DNA from: Erpobdella octoculata
Taxonomy: Eukaryota > Annelida > Clitellata > Hirudinida > Erpobdellidae
Assembly (NCBI GenBank): GCA_963978895.1
Contig: OZ022241.1
Location: 19,949,725 to 20,013,724, forward strand
Direction of reading: 5' to 3'
DNA length: 64,000 bases
This document shows, piece by piece, positions 34,420 through 45,495 of this stretch (positions are counted from its first letter, which is position 1; each line of letters starts with the position of its first letter). Both the position numbers and the translations under genes were made by a program. A model generated the notes under the pieces. The model saw only the letters and a program-made list of their open reading frames with translations, did not search any database and had not been told where the DNA came from.

Positions 34420-34985
34420 CCAGATGTTGAAATGGTTTTCGATTTCTTGATTTCTTTACTTTTCTTCATCTCAACAGAAGAAATATTTTTTTATTCTACC
34501 ACCAAAGCCTCATTTTGGTCAGCAAATTAGATATAAATTTGAAAGTTTTGCATGATTCGAGTTAACCATCTAGCTAGGTGGTGCTTTTGATGAAGTAAAA
34601 TGTTTCTATTGAAACGATGAAAAAAACACGATTAGCAGCTATCTTAATTTGTACCATTGTAATTTATCTATTTTTAATAGAAATATATCACTTCTTATTA
34701 TTCAAAGATCCAAACTAAATAGCGCTACAAAACATGTAAAATATTTATATGAGCATAAAAATTGTTTTTTTTTTTTATAGTTGTAACGCCTCGTTATCCA
34801 ATCGAACTAAAACTTGATAAATTTAATTGTGAGAAAGACAATCAAAGTTCCAGAAATTCTTTATAATCATCTCTTGGCTGACTCTGTTCAAGATGTTTGT
34901 TGGCATAATAATTTATGGTGTCATGCTTAATGTCACTCACTATACTTGCCACGTCATCAGCTTCAATTCCTGGTTCACACTTAAC
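34420..34985. other. Intergenic, no recognised feature
   Basis: AT-rich between the minisatellite and a transposase-like remnant. Confidence 0.5.
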
Positions 34986-34989
34986 TGTA

Positions 34990-35480
34990 TAAATGCATCC
35001 TCAATAATCTTGAAAGCGTTTGAAGAGTGGAACCATGGGAAAAGATGTGCTGGCTCCTATACAAACTTTGAACACTTCACCAATTATCAGTTCTATGATA
35101 TGATGCCTACAGGCCAGTGACAAAAGCTCCTTTTCGAGTTTCTGTTCTATGAGGACACAGTGACCAGTGTTCCGGTCAGTTTTTGATCTGGTTGTATCAA
35201 AACACATAGCTCGGATGCTAGCAACGATGCCCCAGTCTTCAATAGCTCCAGCCATCGTCCCCCTTCTTTATTTTTCTCGTCGTTCCAACAAAATTATTTT
35301 ATCTTCTTGTAATACTGACGTCATGGTTATAGCATCGGCGTGAGCAGCATCAAAAAGATCTTCCTGTCTCGAAACAAAAATTGATTTTTTAGCAAGCTGA
35401 GTTGATGACGTTCTCGATTTGTTCTTCTTCAGAAGACGCAATTCTTCAAATGTTTGTTAAGCTTCGTTTGGCAGTTTTGG
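34990..35480 (-). pseudogene. Transposase-like fragment of an unnamed family
   Basis: Two minus-strand frame pieces. Upstream (about 35480-35275): LAKKSIFVSRQEDLFDAAHA, ending in a stop. Downstream (35255-35001): IRAMCFDTTRSKTDRNTGHC and LLSLACRHHIIELIIGEVF. The second piece matches the fragment at 63282-64000 (FMCFDSTVSNTG; LACTHHILELIVVHVF). A CFDTT..SNTG block followed by ACRHHxxEL has the layout of a DDE-type or hAT-like transposase core, but I cannot name the family. Truncated and frame-broken. Confidence 0.65.
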
Positions 35481-35484
35481 TGAT

Positions 35485-35890
35485 CTCTCATTAAGATTCT
35501 AGCTTTCTGCCAAAATTTTGCTATTTCCCTGATGGTACCACCGACGTTTGTCTTATGGTCTCCTTCAGTTCGAGATGACGATGTAAGAAGAATGGCAAAG
35601 ATGGCAACTTGCTGCCTGTTAATTCAGTCACAGAGTTGCCAAAAGGATACCACTCTGTTTGAGATCTTGTTGTTTTTGCCACATATGCCATTTTTAATCA
35701 GAACCAAATGGAAGTTATCTAGGGTATTAATCTGGTATTATTACAAGACGAGAAAAAAATGACCGCAGTTTTTAAGTATTAAAAATTTTACCATGATTGG
35801 GCTACCCCTAAATAATGTTCAATTGTGCTCATATTTTGCCAGATTATGTTTTTTATATATAGAAACCAAATTAGAGGATAAAAAATTATA
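35485..35890. other. Intergenic, no recognised feature
   Basis: May include 5' remains of the transposase-like fragment on the minus strand. Nothing else seen. Confidence 0.4.
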
Positions 35891-35895
35891 ATTCA

Positions 35896-36191
35896 AAAGA
35901 GCGAGAAAGCGAGCGGAAAGGGAAACTGGAGAATGAGCGGGAACGGGAACGGGTAAACGGGAAAGCAAGCGGAACTGAAAAACGAGCGAAAGCGAAAGAG
36001 CAAGCGGGAAAAAGTGACCGAGAGCGGAAAAGCGACCGGGAGCGGGAAAACGACCGGGAGCGAGAAAGCGACCGGAAACGATGGGACCAGCGGAAACGGG
36101 AAAACGACAGAGAGCGTGAGAGCAAGAGGGAAAAGAAACGGAAGCGAGAGAGAAAAATGATAGTGAAACCTCTAAAAACTCCGGCCAGTCT
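35896..36191 (-). repeat. GC-rich dispersed repeat, inverted copy
   Basis: Degenerate GCGGGAAAACGACCGGGAGC units ending in AAACCTCTAAAAACTCCGGC, the inverse of the standard opening. A polypyrimidine tract follows. Confidence 0.85.
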
Positions 36192-36192
36192 A

Positions 36193-36450
36193 TATATATA
36201 TATATATCTTTCTCTCTATCTTTCTTTTTTCTTTTCTCTTTTCTTTTTCTCTGTTTTCATTTTTCTCAATTTTTTCTATTTTTCTTTTTTCTATCTTTTT
36301 CTTTTTTTCTCTCTCTTCATTTTATTCCCTTTTTCCTCGTTCCATTTTTTCTCTTTTTTCTTTTTTGTCTATTTTTTTCATATTTTTTTTGTCTATTTTT
36401 TTTCTCTCCATCTTCCCAATTTTCTCTTTCTTTATGATTCTCTGCTTTCT
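36193..36450. repeat. Polypyrimidine tract
   Basis: About 250 bases almost only C and T on the plus strand, after a short TA run. Confidence 0.9.
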
Positions 36451-37435
36451 CATCCCCCTCCACCTGTGATCTGCATATTTAACTAATTACTTATCTATTG
36501 TGGCAGTTCAAATAAGGATAGTAGTAGTATCAGTTGAATTAATTTAAGTTAAGAGGTTATATTAATTTTGTAAAACTGGTACGATTAAAGGATGAAAACA
36601 GTTTTCTAATTATAAAAATTTAAATATAAAATCAAACTTTAAAAAATAAATAATACAATTGCCAATAAAAACTTAAATAATGAAAACCGTAAAACAATGG
36701 TCATGCTTGAGCATTTATTTCATAATCGATGAGACAACAAAGAAATTTGAGAGCAATAAAGACAAAAAATCCCAACAAAATACTAATGAAAAAAGCAAAA
36801 AACAACTTTAATATCTTTGTTTGCTTGCACAGTTATGTGCTCGTGCGTATGCGTGCTTGTGTGTATGCCTGGTTTTTGTTTGATTTATCATATGATAAAA
36901 TCCATTCTGTTTGGAGAAGAAGAAAAAGAGAGAACGAACGATGGCTTATCGATGTTATTTATGCTTTCTACTTGCAACGAAACTATGAAGTCGTTTAAAT
37001 CAAAATTCGACGTTTCCTTCCTTCTTTCCTTTTCTTTAATAAAATGACATCACTGTTACGTTTACAATGTGTCATTTCGTGGTCATTGAAGTGAGATAGA
37101 AAATGAAAAGTTTTATGACGGAGCCATTTCGAGACGAGACTTTCGACTAACGAGGATGTCTTGAAATATTTTGTTACCTCTGGGAAATTCCCTGGTTTGC
37201 CATTTCAGAATCGGTCGCAGTTACGATCCATTATTATTTTGACTGTTTATTTTGATTGGATACAAATCTAACTTGGCGATGACTGACAAGAAATTTCTTT
37301 GTCGCAGAATCATCCTGAAACAGTTACAAATAAAAAATTCCGGAGTTTTAAAAAATAACATGAATATAGAAGAAGTTAAAAATAAATTAAAAACATGAAA
37401 AAAGGGGAATAAAAAAGGAAAAGAAAAAGGAGAGA
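36451..37435. other. Intergenic, no recognised feature
   Basis: AT-rich; small open frames lack motifs. Confidence 0.5.
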
Positions 37436-37439
37436 AAAT

Positions 37440-37560
37440 GTGCGTATGTGTTTGTGTACGTGTGCTTGCTTGTATGTGTGTTTGTGTGTAGGTGTATGTG
37501 TATGTGTGTATGTCTGCGTGTGTGCATGTGTTCATCTGTGCATGTGTGTATGTGTTAACG
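37440..37560. repeat. TG-rich low-complexity tract
   Basis: Irregular GTGTATGTGTGC-type sequence. Confidence 0.85.
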
Positions 37561-38625
37561 TAGTTTGAAATATTCTTTTTCATATTAACTTTTTGCTGTA
37601 TTCCTTTATGTATTCACGATGAAGTGAACGAGAAAGAAAGAAATTAATAAGGACTGACTCGTGCAGTTCATTAATCATTGTTTGTATTTGTTTCGAATCG
37701 TTCATATAAGTAATTTATCAGAAATTTTTGTTTATTAGTAGAATTGATTACAGCAACTGCAGTATTAAAAAAATTAATTTTAAGCATTTTAACACTATTT
37801 TTAAAATATTGATATATGAGAGAAACTTGCTTATTAAATAAAGTTTAATATAAACAGTTAATGTTTATTAAAAAAAACCCAACAAACCAGCCTGGCAGTT
37901 ACTTAATAAAATTTAAATAAACAACAATTAGAAAATGAAGTAATTTAGATGCTTTTATTAACTTTCCCTTGTCCGGATGTCCATGGGATATCCGCTGTTG
38001 TTTTGAAGTTTGGATGATCATTATAAAATTTGCCCACTTCGAAAAAATTATAGTTTAATTAAAAAGAAACAAAAATTAAAAAAAAATAATTTGAAGGAGC
38101 ATAACTATAAATATTTTTTGTTTACTATTCACTGGGGTAATATTTTTAAAATACGATGTCGCTATGAAAGTGTATAACTGTTTTAATTAGAAACATATTT
38201 TTAATTTTGTAAATACATTTTTACTTGTTTGAAAGATAGTTGAACAAAAGCAACATCTAAAACGTCTACGCACCAAATATACAGCATCGATCAACAAGCT
38301 CACCGTTTTTTCCATTTTTAACGTCCATCTTTTGTGGTCCAACTAATCAACACGAGAGAATCTTTTAGAATTATTTATGAATTAGTTCTTAACAGAATTT
38401 GGCGCAAATACTGCGCGGTATACTTTGATGTGACGGCAAAAAAATAATCCTAATATATAATATCATCATGAATGCTATTTAACTACACAAAATAATATTT
38501 AATGTTTGCTTATAAATCGGTTAAAAAATAGTGCTGTATTGATAACAGCATTAATATGTAAATTGATATTACAGTTCAAAGCTATAATATCAAGCTGATT
38601 AGAAATGCCATATTGATTGGGTTCT
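37561..38625. other. Intergenic, no recognised feature
   Basis: AT-rich, no supported feature. Confidence 0.5.
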
Positions 38626-38627
38626 AG

Positions 38628-39423
38628 GACAAAATGTCATTGGGCAACACGTTACTGGACAAAACGTCGTGTACAAAATGTCGCGTACAAAATATTTTGG
38701 AGAAAATGCCATGGACAGTAATGGACATAATATCGTGAAAAAATAGTCGTAAAAAAACGTTGCGTACAAAATGTCATTAATACAATTCACGGACAAAAAG
38801 TCGTAAGGGCAAAATGTCGTGGATTTAGTTCAGTGGAGAAAAGGTTACTGTACCGATTCTGATTGTTAGGAAGCCTGTTTCAAAACGTCATGGTATCATA
38901 TATCAAGCGTAAAACTACATATACAAACAAACAAAAAAGAGAAATTTTCAATTTACCTAACAAATTGAATCTTAGATTGTCAATGACGAGACAAGAGTGA
39001 TAACACCATATTGAGGATGTATGAAACAGAAAAAAACATCATTTGTGTTTATGTTCTTCAAAAGGAAGCATACAAAACACCAGAAATGTGCTTTTACTTG
39101 GAGTTGTTAAGAAGTTCTCTAAATTTCATTTTTATTGACACCGGCAACATTTGTATAAAACTTTATTATGTTGGTTTTTATGGTTGTTGTATTGTAGGTG
39201 AAACTCATTGTTGTGTTAGAAAGTTACAGAATAGATTTAACATGTTTATTTTTAAATGTGTGATCAGTCATAAAATCAAAATAACCCATTGATTATCGCT
39301 TGTCTCAAATCTGCTTTTTTAATACAAGTTGTATTGACAACATGACGCTCTTGCAACATGTCATGTCTATCCGTGACTTTTTTGCGACAACATTTTGTCT
39401 ACGACATTTTATCCGCGACATTT
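38628..39423. mobile_element. Element with arrayed inverted ends, motif ACAAAATGTCGTG
   Basis: The left arm (38628-38825) has about ten degenerate copies of GGACAAAATGTCGTG. The right arm (about 39330-39423) carries the inverse, ACGACATTTTGTC. The interior holds a 93-codon open frame (39011-39292) that I do not recognise. No convincing target duplication was found. The design matches the insert at 2002-3396. The right arm abuts the next arrayed-end structure directly. Confidence 0.6.
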
Positions 39424-40047
39424 TCACCTTCATGATTATCGTTTTTCTTACATCTACTTTTCTTGTCGTTATCGATTAAATTCACTGTTCGATATTCCCA
39501 ATCATCGGGATCATCGCAACTGATCCCAGGACAACTGATCCCACGGACAACTGATCCCATAGACAACTGATCCCACGTACAACTGATCCCATAGACAACT
39601 GATCCCATAGACATAAGCAACTCATTTTTGACGACAATGGTGGTGGTGATGATGCTTACGTAGTCAGCTTACGATGGCTGGCTGCATACGACAACGGAGG
39701 TGGTGATAATGATACTGGCTACTCCAGTTAGTAAACAGAGAAATAATATTTAATATAAGCGCACGAGGGCACGATACACAGTCGAAATGAAATTGACAAG
39801 TTCGTATTACTTTTCATCGTTTCACTCCTTTCTGCGTGAAGTTCATAATGAGAAATGAGAAATGGAACCGTGCCAATCTAAAAATAATAGAGTTTAGCTC
39901 ATTTCAGAAGTTGTTTTTTCGAAGATATGAATTAAATGAATTAATGAAGACACTCCAACATTAATTCTTATCGGCTTATTTAGGAGTCCATGACTAGGAC
40001 CATCACTACAGCATCCAAACATACTCATACATACATACATACATACA

Positions 40048-40081
<34 letters not shown>

Positions 40082-40540
40082 CATACATACATACATACAT
40101 ACATACATACATACATACATACATACATACATACATACATACATACATACATACATACATACATACATACATACATACATACACATACATAATTCGTACA
40201 TACAAACAGAAATCGGAAATTATGTATGTTAATATCAGTTTATTGATTGCAGAAACAGTGAAATATAAAATGATGCAGATATGGGATCAGTTGTCTATGG
40301 GATCAGTTGTCTATGGGATCAGTTGTCCGTGGGATCAGTTATCCGTGGGATCAGTTGTCCCGGTATCAGTTGTCCCGGGATCAGTTGTCCTGGGATCAGT
40401 AGTCCTGGGATCAGTAGTCCTGGGATCAGTTGTCCTGGGATCAGTTGCGATGATCCCGATGATTGGGAATATCGAACAGTGAATTTAATCGATAACGACA
40501 AGAAAAGTAGATGTAAGAAAAACGATAATCATGAAGGTGA
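39424..40540. mobile_element. Large inverted-repeat structure with GGGATCAGTTGTCC arrays
   Basis: Left arm 39424-39616 and right arm about 40282-40540 are inverted copies. The outer part is unique (TCACCTTCATGATTATCG; GTCGTTATCGATTAAATTCA). The inner part is a tandem array of GGGATCAGTTGTCC(A/G)T. The interior has an (ACAT)n tract and no coding capacity. The outer arm reads DDPDDWEYRTVNLIDND in one frame, so part of a coding sequence may have been captured in the repeat. Confidence 0.7.
40023..40190. repeat. (ACAT)n microsatellite
   Basis: About 40 ACAT units inside the inverted-repeat structure. Confidence 0.97.
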
Positions 40541-40704
40541 TAATGGCTGTGAGGATGGGATAGTGGGGATGGGACTTACTAAATCTAGCATCGATTTCAG
40601 ATATAAAATTTATAAATACTAATAAACGTATAAATACTAATAAATAGTAAAGGCTATGTAATTTTTTATGTTATTTTGAAATTCATGCTCCATACTCCCA
40701 TCAA

Positions 40705-40854
40705 AAAAAGTGCCTGGTAGGAAAGACGGGGCAGTAAACTTTATTGATGACGACACTGAAGGTGATGATGATTGTGATGATTGGGAGGATAAGGGGGAGG
40801 GGGCAGTGAACTTCATCGATGACGTCAGCACCCAGGAGGAATTTCGTGTTCCAT
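40705..40854 (+). pseudogene. Acidic repeat-coding remnant
   Basis: One plus-strand frame reads GAVNFIDDDTEGDDDCDDWE then GAVNFIDDVSTQEEFRVP and stops. The VN(F/L)IDD and DDWE pieces recur in the arms of the adjacent inverted-repeat structure. The frame has no ATG of its own. Origin unknown; it may be an internal repeat of a lost transposon or host protein. Confidence 0.4.
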
Positions 40855-40859
40855 AAATC

Positions 40860-41660
40860 ATTTGCGCTAAGAAGAAACAAAATAACAAAAAGAATTTTAA
40901 AAGTAATAAAATTTATTATTATTTACATTATTGAAACAAAAATTAATGAAAAAGGGAAAAACACCAATTTGTTGACAATTGTATTTTTTTCTCCTTTCTT
41001 TTGCTTTCTTTTATTTCCACATCATCATCATCATCATAGCCAACATTTCTTTTTACCACCTTAATTAAAAAATTAGCGTGTTGTCATGGCAAAGAAGAGC
41101 AAAACAAACTCCGGTCACAAGCACCTGCTTGTGGTTTTGTGAGCTTGAATGGAAAATAAAAACAATTGAAATAAATAAAATTAATTAACACTAATTATTG
41201 ATTTATTTATTTAGTTAAAGCTATTTTAAGTTATAATTTATAATAAAACGGCATGAATGGCCATTAATGTGGCGAGTAGTTTTCGGAAGCCTAAAGTTCT
41301 GACAGATATCACAAAAAATATGGTTTGAACAAAAATATCCAAATTAAAATGTGCAACTGCGACTTTACATCTATTCAAAGACTCCACAAGAAATTCAATG
41401 ACAGCAAGTTGGTAATTAAGGTAGATTACATGCAGAAGCTAAAATAAAATATATACTTTTATTGGAGATATTTAATTAAAAAAACAGAAAAACCTAAAAG
41501 TACAAGATAATAATTTAATATTTAAATTTGAAAATAACTTAAAAATTATAATTATAAATTGAGATAAATGAATTTGAATCAGCGCTTAATTGCTTCTTTA
41601 TCTATATATATATAAATGAATATTTGTATATATGTATATATGTATATATGTATATATATA
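40860..41660. other. Intergenic, no recognised feature
   Basis: AT-rich, with a short (ATC)n run near 41022. Confidence 0.5.
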
Positions 41661-41663
41661 TAT

Positions 41664-41820
41664 ATATATTCATGTCCTTTATGCATTGCTACACCATTCA
41701 TCCGATCGTAATTAAATTTTCACACAACCTTGAGAGTCAAGGGGAATCAAATATAAAGAAAAAAATTTTGAAATCCGTCACAAAATGAGCGGAGTGAGCG
41801 GGTGAGCGAGCGGGAACTAT
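41664..41820 (-). repeat. Dispersed repeat (GATGAATGGTGTAGCAATG type), inverted copy
   Basis: CTTTATGCATTGCTACACCA, TTGAGAGTCAAGGGGAATCA and GTCACAAAATGAGCGGAGTG are the reverse of the units at 7255 and 7546. A TA run and an ATGT-rich tract follow. Confidence 0.9.
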
Positions 41821-41824
41821 ATAT

Positions 41825-41938
41825 ATATATGTATGTGCGTATGTATGTGTGTATGTATGTATGTGTATGTGCATGTATGTGTGTCTGAGTTTATGTATGT
41901 ATGTATGTATGTATGTATGTATGTATGTATGTATGTGC
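41825..41938. repeat. (GTAT)n-rich microsatellite
   Basis: Mixed GTAT/GTGT then pure ATGT units; the decayed gypsy-like ORF begins immediately after. Confidence 0.95.
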
Positions 41939-42127
41939 GTCACAGATTTCTTTATTTGAGACTGGAAGTTGTTTGACGGCATTGATATACAAAACGTTTA
42001 TATCTTGATTGATAGTTGCTATCAATGTGTCTTCTTCTGATGTTTTATGTGGGCCTATAAAGCGTGAAAGTGTCAGCTTGTCCAAAGGACGTGGTTCTGC
42101 AGCATTCAATTTTGAAATCATAAGCAA
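41939..42127 (-). pseudogene. Frameshifted continuation of the mag-like Pol
   Basis: Minus-strand frame overlapping the end of the main ORF by about 80 bases. It carries the linker after RNase H and ends at the microsatellite. Confidence 0.8.
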
Positions 42128-44849
42128 GCAGTGTTAGAGCCCAGCGTTGGAGTCTGTTTGCTGTATATGATGGTATGCCTTTTTTATTGCCAAAAATGGC
42201 AAGCAGAGGTTGATGGTCTGTTAATAGAGTAAAGTGGCGTCCATAAATATAACGGTGAAACTTTCTGTCCGCGAAAACTAGTGCTAGACCTTCTTTTTCT
42301 ATTTGCCCATATTTCTTTTCTGCTGGAGTGAGAGCTCTACTAGCGTGTGCAATTGCCTTTTCTGTTCCATCACTATATCTGTGTGATATCACTGCTCCAA
42401 TGCCGTATTCTGATGCGTCGGCTGCAACTACAATTGGTTGGTTGGGGTTGTAATGGGTTAACAGAAGGTCGGATAATAAAATTTGTTTAGTTTCGTCAAA
42501 TGCCCATTGACAGCTTTCAGACCACTGGAACACAGTGTCTTTTTTTAAAAGGGCGTCTAGTGGTGCTCTTAGATTTCTCATGCGTGGTACAAATGAGCTG
42601 TAATAGCTGATCAGCCCAAGAAAAGTACGGACCTGTCCAACATCTTTGGGTGGAGGCATATGAATTATTGCATCGATTTTTTTGGGGTCGGGACGACGGC
42701 CTGCAGCTGATATTACATTTCCCAAGTACGTGATTTCCGTCATTAACAAGTGGCATTTTTCAATTCTAATCCGGAAGCCATAATTTAAAATTCGGTCAAA
42801 TAGAGCCTCTAAGTTCGTGTTGTGTTCTTCTAATGTCCGTCCCGTGACGATGACATCATCTAAATAGGCGGCAACGCCATCTAGACCAGTAATCATAGTG
42901 TCTATGATTTGTTGAAAAATACCTGGTGCTGATTTCACACCAAATGGTAGACGGTTATAACGAAACAAACCTTTATGAGTGTTGATTGTTAAGAGCTCTT
43001 TACATTCTTCCGTCACTTCTACTTGATGGTATGCTTCTGCAAAATCTATTTGGGAGAAAACTGTCCCTCCATTTAATTTTGTGAAAACGTCATCCATGGT
43101 AGGTAATGGGTGTCTATGGAGCATCAGTGAGTCATTTAAGCCCGTTGAAAAATCTGCACAAAGTCGGATGGAGCCATTTGCTTTACGGACAGCAACTATG
43201 GGTGCTGCCCACTGAGAGTGATCCACGGGAGAGATTATTCCTTCTTTTAGTAACCGGTTAATTTCGCTATCCAATTGTTCTAAAGCGGCATGAGGAACAG
43301 GGCGTTTCTTTCTAAATATGGGTTGTGCGCCGGGTTTAAGCTGTAAGGAAGCTGAAACTTTTGTGCACAGTCCTAGTTCCTGTCGGAACACATCAGCGTA
43401 TTTGTGTTTTAATTTGTTTGTAATGGCTGTGCGTTCCGCGTCTGTGTTGAAGCTCCGTATTTCCATGACAGAATAGTTTTCTAACAGTTCTTTAAAGTCA
43501 GGAAGTTGTTTTATCCATGGCATTCCCATGAGGTCGTTTGAATCTGTGACGTAAACAGTACCCCGACCATGGTACTTTTGACCTGATTTATTTGCAACGG
43601 TAAATTTTGTCTCAAACATTCCTTCGGTCTTCACGGGTTGACCATTTGCTGCGCTTAAATTTGCCGTCGCTGTGGTAAGATTGGGGCGACCGATGGCTAT
43701 CCATGTTGGACGAGAGATGAGAGTCACTTCGGCTCCTGTATCTAACCGAAGTTGAATCGGTCTATCGTTGATGATGACTTCAATGTACTGTTTGATTTCA
43801 TTTCCGTTGTCTACTCGGTTAATAAATCGGTCTTGTCTTGAAGCACTCTTTTCTCTGTGTGTAAAAGAATTTTGTCTCCAGTTTGGATGATCCCGTGATA
43901 CAAATTTTCGTGATTTGCGAAAATCTGGAGAACTCGTCGGTCTAACGTTAGGACACTCTCGTTTCCAATGTGGTCCGCCACAAATGGGACATGGTGTTTT
44001 TGGCTCTGCTTGATGTCGTGGTGACAATGGCTTTCGGTGAGGTGAGCTGTATCTGTTAATGGCTTGAATTTCTACATCCGGTCTTTCGATTGTTTTAGTA
44101 TCATCCAGTGTAGTCTTAAGTCGTTCAGACTCTGCTATTAATTCAATGACTGTAATAGGTTTTTCGCCATTTTCGCTATCCAACATGCGTAACAGCCTGG
44201 AACGTATCTCGACATGTTCTTGTGCCTGAAGTCCTGCTACATATTGGACACACTTATGTGTCTCGTCTGACATTCCTCGAAGCTCTGCTGCCTCCGCAGC
44301 AGCAATGATCTTATTTCCATAAGTGTTAAAATCACTCCCTGATGTACAAATTATTCGACTAAAGTCAAACCTTCGTCGAAAGAGACTTTTCTTAGGGCCA
44401 AATAGTTGTTCAAGGGTTGTGATGGTTTCTTCCCAACCAATGTCGCTGGGAAGCCGTGGAGAAATTCTGGTAGAAAAAACTGCATAAGTGTGGTTGTCCA
44501 ATAGAGTTCGAAGAAGTTCAGTCTTTGACTCTTCTGGAAGATGTCTTTCGTGACCTTTGACAGTGTCTTCAAAACGTCTGAGCCACAGACTGAAAAATCG
44601 TCCTTCCTCTGGTTCGTAGGAAAACTTTTCCACTCTCTGACGTAGTCGATCAAAAAGTGTTTCTTTTGACTCTGTCTTTTTTTCTTTTTGGGACTCTATA
44701 AATTCTAACAGTTTCTTTTCTTTTTCTGAATTTTCTTTCATTAGCTTTAGGAATCTTTCTTCGCTCTTTTCCATCTGCATCCTGTGTCTCTCTTCGCTTT
44801 TTTTCATCAGCATCTGAAAAAGTTCAAATATCTTTTGAATATCTGCCAT
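42045..44849 (-). CDS. Gypsy-like (mag-like) Gag-Pol, open to RNase H
   Basis: 934 codons in one frame. Coiled-coil Gag N-terminus (residues 10-60), Gag with FGPKKSLFRRRFDF, and a zinc knuckle CPICGGPHWKREC (287-299, CX2CX3HX4C). Protease LRLDTGAEVTLISR (DTG at 370-372). RT with IDFAEAYHQV (601-610), RLPFGVKSAP and AAYLDDVIVTG (YLDD 662-665). RNase H with VVAADASEYGIGAV (Asp 811) and LLTDHQPL. Near 42090 the frame shifts: the end of RNase H continues in another frame to about 41939 (RFIGPHKTSEEDTLIATINQ), where a (GTAT)n tract cuts it. Integrase and 3' LTR are absent, so the copy is defective. Single-frame Gag-Pol is usual in mag-like elements. Confidence 0.9.
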   Translation of the reverse strand: MADIQKIFELFQMLMKKSEERHRMQMEKSEERFLKLMKENSEKEKKLLEFIESQKEKKTESKETLFDRLRQRVEKFSYEPEEGRFFSLWLRRFEDTVKGHERHLPEESKTELLRTLLDNHTYAVFSTRISPRLPSDIGWEETITTLEQLFGPKKSLFRRRFDFSRIICTSGSDFNTYGNKIIAAAEAAELRGMSDETHKCVQYVAGLQAQEHVEIRSRLLRMLDSENGEKPITVIELIAESERLKTTLDDTKTIERPDVEIQAINRYSSPHRKPLSPRHQAEPKTPCPICGGPHWKRECPNVRPTSSPDFRKSRKFVSRDHPNWRQNSFTHREKSASRQDRFINRVDNGNEIKQYIEVIINDRPIQLRLDTGAEVTLISRPTWIAIGRPNLTTATANLSAANGQPVKTEGMFETKFTVANKSGQKYHGRGTVYVTDSNDLMGMPWIKQLPDFKELLENYSVMEIRSFNTDAERTAITNKLKHKYADVFRQELGLCTKVSASLQLKPGAQPIFRKKRPVPHAALEQLDSEINRLLKEGIISPVDHSQWAAPIVAVRKANGSIRLCADFSTGLNDSLMLHRHPLPTMDDVFTKLNGGTVFSQIDFAEAYHQVEVTEECKELLTINTHKGLFRYNRLPFGVKSAPGIFQQIIDTMITGLDGVAAYLDDVIVTGRTLEEHNTNLEALFDRILNYGFRIRIEKCHLLMTEITYLGNVISAAGRRPDPKKIDAIIHMPPPKDVGQVRTFLGLISYYSSFVPRMRNLRAPLDALLKKDTVFQWSESCQWAFDETKQILLSDLLLTHYNPNQPIVVAADASEYGIGAVISHRYSDGTEKAIAHASRALTPAEKKYGQIEKEGLALVFADRKFHRYIYGRHFTLLTDHQPLLAIFGNKKGIPSYTANRLQRWALTLLAYDFKIECCRTTSFGQADTFTLYRPT

Positions 44850-45034
44850 TGCGTGATTTTATTCCTATCCTTCGTCGCCAATTGTTGTGATGTTTATTTG
44901 TTTAGAAATCAAGTATTGATTTACAGAATGTAACTGGATTTAGAATTCTTATAACTAGCAAGTAAAACATTAACTAATTTATATCCTTTGTACCCGGGAC
45001 CTTCCCTTCAGGGAAATAGGTTATTGATATTAAT
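44850..45034 (-). repeat. 5' leader and partial 5' LTR of the mag-like element
   Basis: Upstream of the Gag ATG, the minus strand reads ATTGGCGACGAAGGATAGG, a primer-binding-site-like sequence seen in many gypsy elements, right after ...CATCACAACA, an LTR-like CA end (44884). The LTR appears cut by the TA/ACAT tract starting at 45035, so no second LTR can be compared. Confidence 0.6.
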
Positions 45035-45113
45035 TTATATACACATACATATATATATACATATATATATATATCACATATATATATACATATATATATA
45101 TACATACAAACAC

Positions 45114-45146
<33 letters not shown>

Positions 45147-45147
45147 A
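45035..45147. repeat. TA/ACAT microsatellite
   Basis: Mixed TATA and CATA units. Lies between the mag-like LTR remnant and the 3' UTR of R2-like copy 2. Confidence 0.95.
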
Positions 45148-45495
45148 CAAGCATGTAGTAACTGTAGTATCCACCAAACCGCCAGATTCCGAAACCAAAA
45201 GAAACATTCACCTCCGGAACTTCGAGCCATGCCACCACTTTCAACAAACGAGAAACACCACAAACCATAATGGCAGGAAACATTGTTTTGATTATTTTCT
45301 AAACGCCAGCAACTTTCCTTCTATTGCAAACAACCGAAACTTTCGCCGGCAGCCATAACGCGACTTCGTCCCTGAACTTGTAAACAAAGGAGGAGCTAAC
45401 ACTGTTGTACGGAAGCCAGAAGCGGCTGTTTAAATTTATTATCTCCTTTTTCATTCCTTTGCATCCATATCCAAAAAGAAGCTGTTTCTGCTCTT
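45148..45495 (-). other. Probable 3' UTR of R2-like copy 2
   Basis: Non-coding, less AT-rich sequence between the ORF stop and the microsatellite. The boundary is inferred. Confidence 0.45.

Noticed and set aside
39011..39292. 93-codon ORF inside the ACAAAATGTCGTG element
   Set aside because: Cys-rich but matches no transposase pattern; it may be chance.
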